From Nocardia sp. alder85J (GTDB lineage: Bacteria > Actinomycetota > Actinomycetes > Mycobacteriales > Mycobacteriaceae), in assembly GCF_020176955.2 (NCBI RefSeq), contig NZ_JAIUCZ020000002.1, forward strand, positions 62,001 through 126,000: a DNA stretch of 64,000 nt. The letters run 5' to 3'. The notes below the pieces were generated by a model. That model was not told the origin of the DNA. It saw only the letters and a list, made by a program, of their open reading frames with translations, and did no database searches. The stretch's first letter is position 1; every line of letters begins with the position of its first letter. A program made the position numbers and the translations under genes. Positions 38,037 to 48,403 of the stretch are shown here, piece after piece.

Positions 38037-39931
38037 GGCAGGTCGGGGAACAGCGCGAGCTCCGGATGGTCGCCGAGGGGGACGACGAACCTCCGGTCGA
38101 GGAACTTGTTGCCGCGTTCGCACGTGGTCTCGGAGACGAAAAGGCAGATGTGGCAGGCGGCCCCGTGCAGGAAGTCCGACGGGAATTCCGGTAGCCGCTC
38201 GGCGCACAGGGGGTCGGACGAGCAGTTCCTGGCGTCCTGCAACGCACGGCGGGTCAGCCGAACGAGTTGCTCCGGTTCGGCCAGCGATACGAGTCCGCCG
38301 AGCGTGCCCTCCGCATCGGGCACCGCCGTGTAGATGAGGATGCCGCTGCGCGGGTCGTCGTCGGCGTCGCCGGAATAGATGCGCTCGGTCAAGGACGCCG
38401 AACTGTATCCGCATTCCAGCGCGATCGTGCGGATGAGCAGGTGAGAGACAGTGTGCAGGGCGTAGAACCGGAGACCGGGCCAATGTGCCATCGGGTCGAA
38501 GTCTCCGCGGATGCGATCCGAGCGGCGATTGCCTCGATACCGCGCGTACGCCTCGCGATGCCGTTGCATGGCCTCGGAGTTCTCGACCCGCTGTTCCCAA
38601 TCGCGCAGCAACGCCTCTGGCAGTTTGAAGAAGATACCTTCGCCGCGAACCTCGCTGGCAGGTATCCAGTCGGGCCTGGCGCGTGCCAGCGGAGCCATCG
38701 TCACCAGCGTCGGGTCCTGCGGATCGGGGGCGTCCAGCCGGGTGAAGCCGACCAGCGCCCGGACCTCACGCAGTCGTTCGGCCTGAATCACATCGTCGTA
38801 GATGCCGGCCAGCTGTTTCGGTACGCCGTCCACATTCCGGTACAGCGCGAAGTCCAGGTTGGGTTCTGGTAGACGGTCCGCGGAGAAGGCTTGCCATTCC
38901 GCAGTTTTCAGGTCCCGAGTGGACTCGTCGCCGTTGTCGTCCCCGGAAGCGAGCTCGATCCGGTGCCTTTCGACCGCTGCTGCGATCTCCTCATCGGTCC
39001 AGTCGCCCAGCTCCTTGAAAGCGGGCACATTGGTCCGCGCGTAGGAGTACATCCCGGGCGGCAGCGGATCCAGCGCATTCCAGTACTTCTCCACCAGTGC
39101 GTCGAGCAGGCTGCCCGCCGCGGGCGGCACGGCCAGCGCCGACAGGGTGTCGGCAAACCACTGGTTGGACGCACCGACGACCAGAACCTTGAGCATCTGA
39201 TCGCAACCTCGTGGATCGAAGGTCTGCAGATGCGGATGCCGGCCCCGGCACGGCGGCAGGTTCTCTTCGCCGCGGGTTCCCATGGCGTCCCGGATGTTCC
39301 GCGATGCCGGGCAGTGCCGGCAGGAGATCTTCACATCCGCACTGACATTTCCGCCCCGGTCCTCCATCGTGAGCCGCGGGTGCGCGGCACCGGGACACGG
39401 CACGCCTCGGTGCACGAATTCACGGTAGGGAAACTCGTCCAGATGTCCTTTAACACAGGACAATACGAAACGAGCGGTGACCGCCAGCGGCTTCTTGCCG
39501 GGTTTGGCGCACCGTTCGTGCACGAAGCGCGCCTCGTACGGGCGCCGCGGATTGGGGTTCTCGAAGTCGAAGGCGTGCCCGCTCAGCGGCGCCAATTCGT
39601 CGCACCGGGTGCAGCGGAACCAGGCCGGGAACGGTGTGACCGGAACGCCGACCGTCGATGCGAGGCCTTTCGGGTTGCTGTCCATGCCTTCCAGCCACGG
39701 CGCGGGCATGAGGTTCTTGACCCCTCTGCCGAGGATCTTCTGTGCCGCCTCCAACAGCCGTGGTTCAGCGATCGGCATCTGCGGCGTCTTCCTCGTGTCC
39801 CAGTCGTCCAGCCCCTTCACCAGGACCGCGAAATTCGGCAGATCCACCAGCGAGCCGACTCCCGTGGTGAACATCAGGTGGCTGGGCCGGACGCTGCCGA
39901 CGCGCCGGAAGTAGTCGAAGCCCTCGGGCAT
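38033..39931 (-). CDS. drmB: DISARM protein DrmB (DUF1998)
   Basis: 632 aa. The N-terminus 'RRVGSVRPSHLMFTTGVGSLVDLPN' is typical of DrmB. Several Cys pairs (for instance 'CTRCDE', 'SCRHCPAS') suggest metal binding, and the C-terminus has the DUF1998 pattern 'AACHICLFVSETTCERGNKF'. DrmB forms a complex with DrmA that recognises and loads on invading DNA. Its ATG overlaps the drmA stop (TGATG). Confidence 0.9.
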   Translation of the reverse strand: MPEGFDYFRRVGSVRPSHLMFTTGVGSLVDLPNFAVLVKGLDDWDTRKTPQMPIAEPRLLEAAQKILGRGVKNLMPAPWLEGMDSNPKGLASTVGVPVTPFPAWFRCTRCDELAPLSGHAFDFENPNPRRPYEARFVHERCAKPGKKPLAVTARFVLSCVKGHLDEFPYREFVHRGVPCPGAAHPRLTMEDRGGNVSADVKISCRHCPASRNIRDAMGTRGEENLPPCRGRHPHLQTFDPRGCDQMLKVLVVGASNQWFADTLSALAVPPAAGSLLDALVEKYWNALDPLPPGMYSYARTNVPAFKELGDWTDEEIAAAVERHRIELASGDDNGDESTRDLKTAEWQAFSADRLPEPNLDFALYRNVDGVPKQLAGIYDDVIQAERLREVRALVGFTRLDAPDPQDPTLVTMAPLARARPDWIPASEVRGEGIFFKLPEALLRDWEQRVENSEAMQRHREAYARYRGNRRSDRIRGDFDPMAHWPGLRFYALHTVSHLLIRTIALECGYSSASLTERIYSGDADDDPRSGILIYTAVPDAEGTLGGLVSLAEPEQLVRLTRRALQDARNCSSDPLCAERLPEFPSDFLHGAACHICLFVSETTCERGNKFLDRRFVVPLGDHPELALFPDLP

Positions 39932-42900
39932 CAGTGGGTCTCCTCGGTGTCGTCGTCCGACGGTGTCCCGAAGTACCACTCGGGCGCATCGAGCGGCGGT
40001 GCGAATACGGCTTCCTTCCGAGGGAACAGCAGGTTGATCTCGTTCTCGGTCTCCCGCATGGACATTCCCACCGTCATCGTCCCCCAGACGCCGCTGCCGG
40101 CGGGCTCGAGCAGCCCTTTCAGGTGCTGTTTGTTCCAGGTTCCGTCGGTGTAGCCGAGCCGGGCCGTCGGGTGGCTCTGTCCCTCCGGGCCGGCCCAGCG
40201 GTCGCCGATGACCTCGAGCTGTTCGTCCAGATAGGCGCGGCCCCGCTCACCCGCGACGGCCTCGGCGCGGATGAGCATCCGGTTCTTGATGTCGCGCACC
40301 AGTGACCCGCTGAGATCGACGTCATAGGCGTCGGGGTTGCGTGAGTATGCCTCGACGGCATTACGGACCGCCGCCACGAACATCCCCGCCGCGCCCCGAT
40401 CGACGGATCGACGGGTGTACGGAGTCACCGACAACGCCTCGACCTGGCGATAGAAGGTGGCATGGTAATGCTCGAAATCTTCGTAATGAGCGAGATCCCT
40501 CGGGCGCGACCAGTTGTACAGGGTCACCACCAGACCGGGGCGCGTGGCATCACGGCCGACCCGCGAGGAAGCCTGGATGTACTCGGCGGTGTTCTTCGGC
40601 TGCCCGGTCATCACCATCAGTCCGAACCGGGATACATCGACGCCGACCTGCAACATCGATGTGGCCAGCACCGCATCGACCGGCCGCAGGAAATCCCGCT
40701 CCCGCTGGCCGAATCGGTTCGCGATCTCGTGCAGCGGAGTGACCGGCTGTCTCGAGCCCGCCTCCTTCAGATCCTTGCGATATCGGACATACTCGGCGGG
40801 GGCGTCCCGGCGGCGCGACGAGGTGTCCAGATCCGGATCGAACTCGTATTCGAGGTGTTTCAGCACGTCGCTGATGTCGCCGGAGGAGATCCGGGAGGTC
40901 AGCTCCTGAATCGACAGCATCGCCGAGCGAGTGTGCAATCGGTCGGACAGGCGGGGACCGCGGTTGCTGCGGCGAACCCGGGTGGTCACGTCGTCGTCCA
41001 GATAGCGACGCATACCGGCCAGCTCGCGGGTGGCATTGAAGTACCCGACCATCGTCATGTAGGGGTCGGCTGCCTTGCCGAAGCGGTCGAACATGGTTTG
41101 CCCGGCGAGCAGCAGGATCTCGGCGACCCGGATCTCCGCCGACTTCATCCGGACGCCGTGCGCGCACAGCCCGAGGTAGCGGCGCCCCGGATGGGTCTTC
41201 GTGATCGGTTGCTGCCGGGAGAAGAAGGTGTCGGCGACGTCGAGCACCTGTGGCGGGAAGACCGCGAGCTCGCGCCCGAATACTCCGAGCACCTGCTCCC
41301 GGGCCCGCTTGGTGGTCGCTGTCGAGGCCACGACCTTCGGCGCGGTGAGTCGGCCGTCGAACGGCCATGCCGTGAGTTCGGCGACCGCCGACTCGAACAA
41401 TCCGACGGTGGTGCCGAGAGCGCCTGCGATCAAATGCAATTCGTCCTGAATGATCAGATCCGGTGGCCGCAACCGAGATACCGGGTGCGCTGAGACCGCG
41501 GGCTGTTCATAGGTCTTGCGGTGCCTGCTCGCACAGCCGGTCTTGGCGTCCATGTCCTCGTGGCGGTAGCCGTGTCGTGGACAGTAGGAGGCGACGCGGC
41601 CGAAAAGCATGCCCGCCTGCCCTTTCCACGGGAGCTGGGCGAGCTTGTCGACGGTGGCGATCACCAGACTGGGTGCCAGCCGATAGATCTCCTCATCGAT
41701 GGTGATGATCGGCAACCCCTCACCCGGGGAATTCTTCCTCGAGAAGGGACAGGCGTCGGTGCCCTCGGCGCGCGGGCAGTAGAGCAGGATGCGCCGCCGG
41801 TCGTCGTCGACGTGCAGGTCGCGCTGTGCGGTGAGCTGACTACCGCACCATGGGCAGCTCAAGGTCTGCAACACGTTGGCGCGCCGCCCGTTCGCCGCCG
41901 CCTTCGCCTCGACCACCTGTTCCTTCGCGCCTTCGAACCAGTTGGGCGCCACGCTTTCTCCGACCCAGAGGCCGATCCGGAACGGATCTTCCCCCCAGGC
42001 GGCGGGTTCGCGCCGGCGGATCACCTCGGCGGCGCAGACCAGTGCCGCGGCCCGCTGGAACTGCTGAGCGGTCAACAGCCGCAACGTGTATCGCATGAAC
42101 ACCGCGACTCCGGCGAGACCATTGCGGGTCTCCACGCCGGTGCCGAGCACGCCCTGCAGGCGGCGGATCGCGAAAGTGTACGCGGTGAGACCGAGGTAGG
42201 CCTCGGTCTTGCCGCCACCGGTCGGGAAGAACAGCAGATCGACCAGGGCGGTATGGTCGGCCGCGCGCTCGGGATGCCCCGGATCGGTGAGCGACGGCAG
42301 GTTCAGCACGACGAACGCGAGCTGAAACGGCCGCCAGCTGGCGGCTTTCGCGCCTTGCTCTTCGATTGCCGCTGCGGCTTCGGCGTATCCGAGCCCGCTC
42401 TCCCGCAGTGGCGCGAGCGCGGTGTTGCGGCGCTGGGACGCCATTGCTTCGTTCGCGAAGTGGAAGGCCGCGAGCGCCTCGGCATGATGCGGTTGTCCGG
42501 GGTCGGTCAGCAGCCGGACGCCGTCGGCGATCCGCCGACAGGCGGTTCGTGCGTCGTGAACCGCCTTGATACCGGCGGGCTTCAGTGCCTCGGGCACGCT
42601 GTCGATCTCTGCTGCACGGAGATCCAGCCAGGCCGCGTACTCGTCGACGAGTGGCCGCAGCCCTCGCTCCAGTACCTCCGGTGTCGCTGTGGCCAGCGCG
42701 TCCATCGACAGTTCGACGTGTTCCATCGCGGTGCCTCGCCCGGACGGCGCGACGGTGGCGGGCACATCGTAGGTCGGAACCCAGGTGGTCGTCAGCCGGT
42801 GTGCGCGACGTTCGTCGGCGCGGACATCGGCGTGTACGGCGATATTCCGCCCGGCCGCGTAACGGCGCTCGCTCCGATAGAGCAGGCGTAGGTGCAACTC

Positions 42901-43749
42901 CTCCAGGTCACCTTCGACTGCTTTCAGACCATCCTCGGGATCGTCGATCGGGAGAAATATGGCCCTGGCTCCGTCGAGGGCGGTCACGGTCAACTGCGAT
43001 TGGAATATCCACGCGGTGTCCTTGTTGGAGGTGGGCTCGTCCTGGCTGTTCACCAGGGCGATGTCCACCACGGTGCGGCCGCCGTTGAGCCGCACCGACA
43101 CCGCGAGGTAGATGCCCGGATGGTCCGGGTGGTCGGCCGTGAGCGGCACCGCGTAGGACGGTTCGGCATCGAGCCGGAGCTCTCGCTCGTATTCGAATGG
43201 TTCCCTGGCCCACACCCGGGTGCTCTTACCGTCGTCGTCCAACTGGTCGTGCTGGTGATACCAGCCCCACTCGGCCTTGACGACGATCGCGTCGACGTCA
43301 CCGGGAACACAGCAGGACAAGCCCATCGACGACGCCCAGATCCGGCCCAGCGCCTGTGGTGAGGTGATTTCCGGGAGTTCCTGCTCGGCCCCGCCGCCCT
43401 CGCCGGCATCGGCATCCTGTACCTCGTCGGCTTGGCGCACCACCGACTCGGCACGGTGCTTGGGCCCCAGCATCCCCACGATGTAGCTGTCGCGCGGTCC
43501 CCGGCGCCGCTGTTCGAGCGGCCCGTCCCACGGGCCCAGCAGATCGTCGACGATCAGCTTCTGCAGTTCGTCCCGGACCTCGTACGAGTCGGCTTCCTCG
43601 AAGACCTGGGGAACGTCGAGCGGATGCACGACGGTCTCGGGGGACGACCCGGCGGCCGCCGCGGAAGCCGACAGATCCAGCTTCGTCTGCTTGGGTCGGC
43701 CGGCGTCGAACAGCTCCAGCGAGCCGTCGTCATCTACCGTCGGCGTCAT
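39931..43749 (-). CDS. drmA: DISARM helicase DrmA
   Basis: 1272 aa. SF2-type helicase with Walker A 'FPTGGGKTEAY' (about 508-515), the unusual motif II 'IIQDELHLI' (about 765) and motif VI 'QASSRVGRD' (about 1060). A Cys cluster ('CPWCGSQL') suggests a zinc finger. These features match DrmA, the DISARM core translocase that senses single-stranded DNA ends. I start at the ATG at 43749 with GGAG 6 bases upstream. It is first in the drmA-drmB-drmC unit. Confidence 0.9.
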   Translation of the reverse strand: MTPTVDDDGSLELFDAGRPKQTKLDLSASAAAAGSSPETVVHPLDVPQVFEEADSYEVRDELQKLIVDDLLGPWDGPLEQRRRGPRDSYIVGMLGPKHRAESVVRQADEVQDADAGEGGGAEQELPEITSPQALGRIWASSMGLSCCVPGDVDAIVVKAEWGWYHQHDQLDDDGKSTRVWAREPFEYERELRLDAEPSYAVPLTADHPDHPGIYLAVSVRLNGGRTVVDIALVNSQDEPTSNKDTAWIFQSQLTVTALDGARAIFLPIDDPEDGLKAVEGDLEELHLRLLYRSERRYAAGRNIAVHADVRADERRAHRLTTTWVPTYDVPATVAPSGRGTAMEHVELSMDALATATPEVLERGLRPLVDEYAAWLDLRAAEIDSVPEALKPAGIKAVHDARTACRRIADGVRLLTDPGQPHHAEALAAFHFANEAMASQRRNTALAPLRESGLGYAEAAAAIEEQGAKAASWRPFQLAFVVLNLPSLTDPGHPERAADHTALVDLLFFPTGGGKTEAYLGLTAYTFAIRRLQGVLGTGVETRNGLAGVAVFMRYTLRLLTAQQFQRAAALVCAAEVIRRREPAAWGEDPFRIGLWVGESVAPNWFEGAKEQVVEAKAAANGRRANVLQTLSCPWCGSQLTAQRDLHVDDDRRRILLYCPRAEGTDACPFSRKNSPGEGLPIITIDEEIYRLAPSLVIATVDKLAQLPWKGQAGMLFGRVASYCPRHGYRHEDMDAKTGCASRHRKTYEQPAVSAHPVSRLRPPDLIIQDELHLIAGALGTTVGLFESAVAELTAWPFDGRLTAPKVVASTATTKRAREQVLGVFGRELAVFPPQVLDVADTFFSRQQPITKTHPGRRYLGLCAHGVRMKSAEIRVAEILLLAGQTMFDRFGKAADPYMTMVGYFNATRELAGMRRYLDDDVTTRVRRSNRGPRLSDRLHTRSAMLSIQELTSRISSGDISDVLKHLEYEFDPDLDTSSRRRDAPAEYVRYRKDLKEAGSRQPVTPLHEIANRFGQRERDFLRPVDAVLATSMLQVGVDVSRFGLMVMTGQPKNTAEYIQASSRVGRDATRPGLVVTLYNWSRPRDLAHYEDFEHYHATFYRQVEALSVTPYTRRSVDRGAAGMFVAAVRNAVEAYSRNPDAYDVDLSGSLVRDIKNRMLIRAEAVAGERGRAYLDEQLEVIGDRWAGPEGQSHPTARLGYTDGTWNKQHLKGLLEPAGSGVWGTMTVGMSMRETENEINLLFPRKEAVFAPPLDAPEWYFGTPSDDDTEETH

Positions 43750-43820
43750 AGGATCTCCTGTCGCACATGCCAATTCCCTACCCCTCGAATCATGCGAACA
43801 AGACTAACCCCACCCACTGA

Positions 43821-43847
43821 CAGTTCACGCGAACTTCGTGTGAACTG
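43821..43847. promoter_or_regulatory. 27-bp near-palindrome in drmA/dprA divergent region
   Basis: Two 13-base arms (CAGTTCACGCGAA and TTCGTGTGAACTG) flank a central C and match at 12 of 13 positions. It lies midway between the divergent drmA and dprA-like starts. TATACA at 43850-43855, just next to it, could be the -10 box of the plus-strand pair. The symmetry and place suggest an operator for a dimeric regulator acting on both directions. Confidence 0.6.
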
Positions 43848-43924
43848 GGTATACACACCGAGTCGGCCACCCGCCCGTTGTTTCGAGCTTTGCGCTGCGA
43901 TGCTCAGAGATTACGCTGCGGGCC

Positions 43925-44818
43925 ATGGTGGGGCAGGACCGAGCTGAGGCTGCGGCGGTGGTCGCGCTACTCCGTCACGGCGGCATCGAGAAGGCCGGCC
44001 GCGAATTGGTATCGGCGACGATGCAGGGACAGACCGCGCTGTCTGTACTGCACGAGCGGCTCGGATCATTCGACAATCCGGTAGCGGATGCCCTGTACCG
44101 GGCCCGCCGAGAGGTTGCCGGATGGGAGCGCGACGGCATCCAGGTTCTTCCACTGGGAGACGTGCGCTACCCGAACCGCCTTCTGGATGTGTTCGACCGA
44201 CCGGCGCTGTTGTTCTCGCGCGGAACGGTTCTCGCCGACGATCTCGGGGCAGCGATCGTCGGATCACGCAATGCCGGTCCGGTGGGCCGTGCTGCGGCTG
44301 AGGCGCTGGCCGTCGGTCTGGTCGAACGTGGGCTGACCGTCGTCTCCGGTCTGGCCACCGGAGTGGACACGGCGGCCCACAACGCCACAATCCGGGCTGG
44401 TGGCCGTACGGTCGCGTTTCTCGGCACCGGGATCAAGCACTTCCCGCCGCAGAATCGGGACCTGTGCCGGGAGATCGCCGAGCGGGGGGCCGTCTTCTCG
44501 CAGTTCTGGCCGGAGCAGCACCATGACCGGACGACGTTCCCGCAGCGCAACGGCACGATGTCGGGATACAGCCTGGCGACGGTCATCGTCGAGGCCACCG
44601 AATGCAGTGGCACCCGGATCCATGCCCGTAAGGCCGTCGAGCACGGCCGGCCTGTGGTCCTGATGCGTGGCGTAGTGGAGGGCACCGACTGGGGTCGGGA
44701 GACGGCCACCGAGCCGGACGTCCATGTGGCGTCGAATACCGACGAGGTCTTGTCCGTCATCGACAGCTTTCTCGATCGATCCCGGCAGATCCAGGCCCTG
44801 GTGTCGGCGATCGGATAG
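43925..44818 (+). CDS. DprA/Smf-like Rossmann-fold protein
   Basis: 297 aa. The Rossmann core has 'AIVGSRNAGPVG' (about 111-122), 'VSGLATGVDTAAHNATI' (about 140-156) and 'ARKAVEHGRPVVLM', all DprA signatures. DprA binds ssDNA and loads RecA, but in defence islands Smf/LOG-like proteins may instead sense nucleotides. The N-terminus is short and there is no SAM-like or winged-helix domain of classical DprA. It is divergent from drmA and 113 bp before the SF1 helicase gene. A degraded copy of its 3' part lies at 58713-58875. Confidence 0.8.
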   Translation: MVGQDRAEAAAVVALLRHGGIEKAGRELVSATMQGQTALSVLHERLGSFDNPVADALYRARREVAGWERDGIQVLPLGDVRYPNRLLDVFDRPALLFSRGTVLADDLGAAIVGSRNAGPVGRAAAEALAVGLVERGLTVVSGLATGVDTAAHNATIRAGGRTVAFLGTGIKHFPPQNRDLCREIAERGAVFSQFWPEQHHDRTTFPQRNGTMSGYSLATVIVEATECSGTRIHARKAVEHGRPVVLMRGVVEGTDWGRETATEPDVHVASNTDEVLSVIDSFLDRSRQIQALVSAIG

Positions 44819-44931
44819 CGGTTCGGTGCCACAGCTCTCGATCCGACTACCCGGAGATCTGTTCCCTTCACCGGTGGTGACTGCCATACGCAGCCGGGTC
44901 GCGGGGGCGGGGGCTCGGCTAGGGTGTCCGC

Positions 44932-47616
44932 ATGTCGGATGGGACATCGGGTGCAGCCGATAACCTTGTGCCGCAGGGGCAGATGCCGCCGGTGGGCTTC
45001 GAGGATCCGTGGGACTGGGTCAAGGCGAGGTCGGTGGCCGGGGTCGAGGCGCTTATTCGGCGGCGGCAGCAGCTCATACAGGTGAAGGCAGTGTCGAATA
45101 CTGCGCTGGAGATCCCCGAACGGCGACTGCTGATCGTCGAGAACACCGTGGAGCCGCCGCGTGCGGGCTGGTCGGAGCAGATGTTCTTCCTGAAGGATGC
45201 CGAGACCACGAGAAGATCGGCGCCACAATTGATTCCGGTGTTTCTGAAGTACGAGCCGAGAGGTCGTCGCATCGTTCTGGATGTGACTCGCGAGATCCGC
45301 GACGAGTTGGGTTCGATACGCCGCGTGCACGTGGTGTGTTCCGACGATTTGGAACTCGATCTGCTGCGTCAGCTCCTCGAGTGCCTGCGTAAGGCTACTC
45401 GTGCGCCCCGGGTGGCCGATTTGTGGACTTCGCGGAGTCTCGAACACAGCGTGCCGGTCGATGGTGTGAATAACGAGCAGGCGCAAGCCTTTTCGGCGAT
45501 GACCGCCGGTGGCGGCTGGCTGGTGTGGGGGCCACCGGGGACGGGCAAGACGACGGTCATCGGGAAGGCTGTGGCCGATGCTCTGGCCCGGGGGCGATCG
45601 GTGCTGATCGCCTCGCATACCCACGTCGCAGTGGACAACGTGGTCAAGGATCTGGCCTCGGTCGTGAGCGAAGCCGGTAGTGTCGTGCGGGTCGGGAGCC
45701 CCGAGAAGGCCGATCCCGAGGTGGTCGCACACGACTGGCTGATGTTGGACAAGGCTGCGGCGGTCATCACCGATCGGGTCGCGCGGCTCCGGGATATTCT
45801 CGATCGACAGCGGGCCAATGAGAGGCATTCGGTACGCGGGCGACTGGACACGGTGATTCGCCGACTCGTCGAGGCCGACCTCGATATGATCGAGAAAGCC
45901 TATGTCGCAAGAGAATACGCGGATAAATGCGAGTCTCTGGCAAATCGGCTCGAAGAGATGTCGGACGAACTGGATAGGCTCGAAGAGAGACTTGGCGATG
46001 TGCTCGAGGCCGCCTCGGTCCGGTTGACCATAGCGGATCGGTTGCCGTTGTTATTCGGTCAACGCGACATCATCTTGCAGCGTCGCACAGAGGCCGAACG
46101 GTTCATGCAGACCCAACAGGCGTTCGTGGACGAGCTGATCGACGAACAAGAATTACTGCGCAGGCGAATGATCACCTTGTCGCGTGCGGTGCAAGCAAGT
46201 CCGGACGCCGGGGACGAATTCGAGCGGACGTTGACTGCGGTAGCCGAAATCGGAAGAAACATCGCCGAGTACGAACCGATGCTCGACGATCTTCGCGTCG
46301 ACCTGGATGCGATAAACAACGAAGTTGAGCATTATGACGCCCTGATCATCGAGGCGGGCCGTTCTCGACAGCAGGTCGAGATGCTGTGGAAACAGGCCGA
46401 GGAGATGGGCGAGGCGCGAAACCGGTTCAAGCACGAGATCGTCAGCCTGAGCACCGAGATCGAGCAGGCTCGAGCCATTGCCGAAACCGTTCCACGCCGC
46501 GACTCGATCATCGCCCGTGCGGAGGCCGAGGGCATCCTCGCCCTGATCGACGAACGCGACGACCTCAATGCGCAATGCGGCCGGCTGGACGCCGAACTGA
46601 AGGAACTCGACAACGAAAAGCGTCGTCTCGACGACGAGTACGCCGATACCAAACGCCGACTACTGGACACGGCGCCGGTCATCGCTTGCACGCTCACCGC
46701 GCTGACCACCCAGAGTGAGCTGGCCGGCCGCCGATTCGACACAGTCATCGTCGACGAGGCCGCCTCGGCGCAGATTGGGCAGTTGGTCTACGCGGGGTCG
46801 AAAGCCGATCGATGCCTGGCCTTTGTCGGTGACTTCCTGCAGAATTCGCCGATCACCGATACTGACGATGCGATCGGTGAGGAGCAGCAGCGGCTGTTGC
46901 CGTGGCAACGCGACGACATCTTCGCCCTGCTCGGCATCCATGACCGTGCCACCGCCACGAGCCACCCGCGGTGCATCGCGTTGCGGACCCAGTACCGGTA
47001 TCCGCCGGTGATCGCCGATATCGTCAACGAGTTCTGCTACGACGGGCTGTTGCGCACCAGTTGGACCGGGCTGGTGGAGAATCCGGTGATCACGTTCGTC
47101 GATACGTCCGGTCATCCCGGCCAGGAACTGCGGCCGGAAGATTCGTCCTGGGTTCATCCGCTCGGGCTGCGGCTGCTCGACCCGCTCTACGGTCGGCGTG
47201 GTGCCGGCAGTATCGGCATGGTGTGCCCCTACCGGGCGCACGCCCGCCGCGCCGATGGGCAAGCTCGCGATCGCGGTTACGGTATGCCCTGCGGCACTTC
47301 GCACCGTTTCCAGGGTCGTCAATTCGACACGGTGATCGTCGATCTCATGCAGGATGCCAACCAGGCCCGCTGGGTGGCCGGGGCCGATCTGCACGGCAAC
47401 CGCCGTCAGGTGTCGGCGGCCAAGCTGCTCAATGTCGCCATCACACGCGCCAAACGCTCGCTGTTCCTCATCGGGGACTGGAACTTCGTCCGTCGCTCGA
47501 CGAGTCCTGGGATGAAGGCGATCGCGCGGCTGGAAGGACGACCGGAGTTCACGGTGATCCGCGCCGCCGATATCTTCCACGACGGAATCTCTGTTCCCGC
47601 AAGGTCACCGGTCTGA
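44932..47616 (+). CDS. Large SF1 helicase with central coiled coil (UPF1/Dna2-like)
   Basis: 894 aa. Walker A 'GPPGTGKTT' lies at about 200-208 and Walker B 'VIVDEAAS' at about 606. The two halves of the ATPase are separated by a long coiled coil (about 300-580, heptads rich in Glu/Leu/Arg). The C-terminus has 'HRFQGRQFDTVIVDL' and 'NVAITRAKRSLFLIGDW', UPF1/Dna2-type SF1 motifs. Probably a DNA/RNA translocase with a bulky insertion for binding. It follows the DprA-like gene on the same strand and interrupts the DISARM set. Confidence 0.82.
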   Translation: MSDGTSGAADNLVPQGQMPPVGFEDPWDWVKARSVAGVEALIRRRQQLIQVKAVSNTALEIPERRLLIVENTVEPPRAGWSEQMFFLKDAETTRRSAPQLIPVFLKYEPRGRRIVLDVTREIRDELGSIRRVHVVCSDDLELDLLRQLLECLRKATRAPRVADLWTSRSLEHSVPVDGVNNEQAQAFSAMTAGGGWLVWGPPGTGKTTVIGKAVADALARGRSVLIASHTHVAVDNVVKDLASVVSEAGSVVRVGSPEKADPEVVAHDWLMLDKAAAVITDRVARLRDILDRQRANERHSVRGRLDTVIRRLVEADLDMIEKAYVAREYADKCESLANRLEEMSDELDRLEERLGDVLEAASVRLTIADRLPLLFGQRDIILQRRTEAERFMQTQQAFVDELIDEQELLRRRMITLSRAVQASPDAGDEFERTLTAVAEIGRNIAEYEPMLDDLRVDLDAINNEVEHYDALIIEAGRSRQQVEMLWKQAEEMGEARNRFKHEIVSLSTEIEQARAIAETVPRRDSIIARAEAEGILALIDERDDLNAQCGRLDAELKELDNEKRRLDDEYADTKRRLLDTAPVIACTLTALTTQSELAGRRFDTVIVDEAASAQIGQLVYAGSKADRCLAFVGDFLQNSPITDTDDAIGEEQQRLLPWQRDDIFALLGIHDRATATSHPRCIALRTQYRYPPVIADIVNEFCYDGLLRTSWTGLVENPVITFVDTSGHPGQELRPEDSSWVHPLGLRLLDPLYGRRGAGSIGMVCPYRAHARRADGQARDRGYGMPCGTSHRFQGRQFDTVIVDLMQDANQARWVAGADLHGNRRQVSAAKLLNVAITRAKRSLFLIGDWNFVRRSTSPGMKAIARLEGRPEFTVIRAADIFHDGISVPARSPV

Positions 47617-47860
47617 GTTCGCGCATCAATCGAGCTCTCGGCTCTTGTCGGTGTGAAATGCGGTGCATGGCGGTGGTGGTCGGCCTCGTCCCGGAGGGAT
47701 TATGGAATGTCGTTGATGTCGTCCGAGTCCGGCCAAACCTTCGGTGGGGGAGGGGGAATATGAACCTCGACCTGGTAACCGTCGACGGCGCGGAAGACGC
47801 CCTGACCTTCACTGACTGGCCGCGGCAACCTCCACCAGCCGACGGCATCCGGTATCGCAG

Positions 47861-48400
47861 ATCACCGCCGGCTACATCCACGCCGTCACCGTGTGGTGCT
47901 GGGCCACGCTCGGCCAACCCGAACCGACACACAGAGCCCTCGCCGGATCCCGAGACCTTTACGCCGCGGCAACCGCCGCCACGACACCACCGTGGGCATG
48001 GTTCGTCACCAGCGCCGAAATCGCTGCACAGCAGAGGCATTCGCTGTATCTGCTGTCGTTGACACATCCGGAATTCGCCGAGTCCGCCGCTGCTCAACTG
48101 ACCGTTCCGGTGCGGGAGCATCCGGCCGAGCACGAGCCCAGCCGCGCCGTGGTCCTGCCGACCCTCGCCGTTGACCGCGCTCGCTGATTCGATGAGCGCA
48201 GTCACCATCGCGCACTTCCAAGCCGGCGACACCGACTCCGCCGTACGGTCGGTCACGACGCCGTCACCGCGATCACCTCGCTGTCCTCACAGCGCTGCTA
48301 CGCACGCCTGCGCGACCTGGACGCTGTCGCCGCACGCCATCAGCGCGCACCGGGAGTGACGGAGCTACGAGCCGGCATCGCCGCCGCTCTGGCGGTGTGA
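47861..48400 (+). pseudogene. Decayed XRE-type transcriptional regulator (C-terminal part)
   Basis: Frame one reads 'TVWCWATLGQPEPTHRALAG' and 'PAEHEPSRAVVLPTLAVDR' then stops at 48187. A second frame continues 'IAHFQAGDTDSAVR', and a return to the first frame ends at 48400 with 'AVAARHQRAPGVTELRAG'. Together they resemble the C-terminal helical domain of nocardial/streptomycete XRE regulators. The N-terminal HTH is missing; a short well-initiated frame at 47760 runs into it in another phase. Two frameshifts and 5' loss make it a pseudogene. Confidence 0.65.
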
Positions 48401-48403
48401 CCG

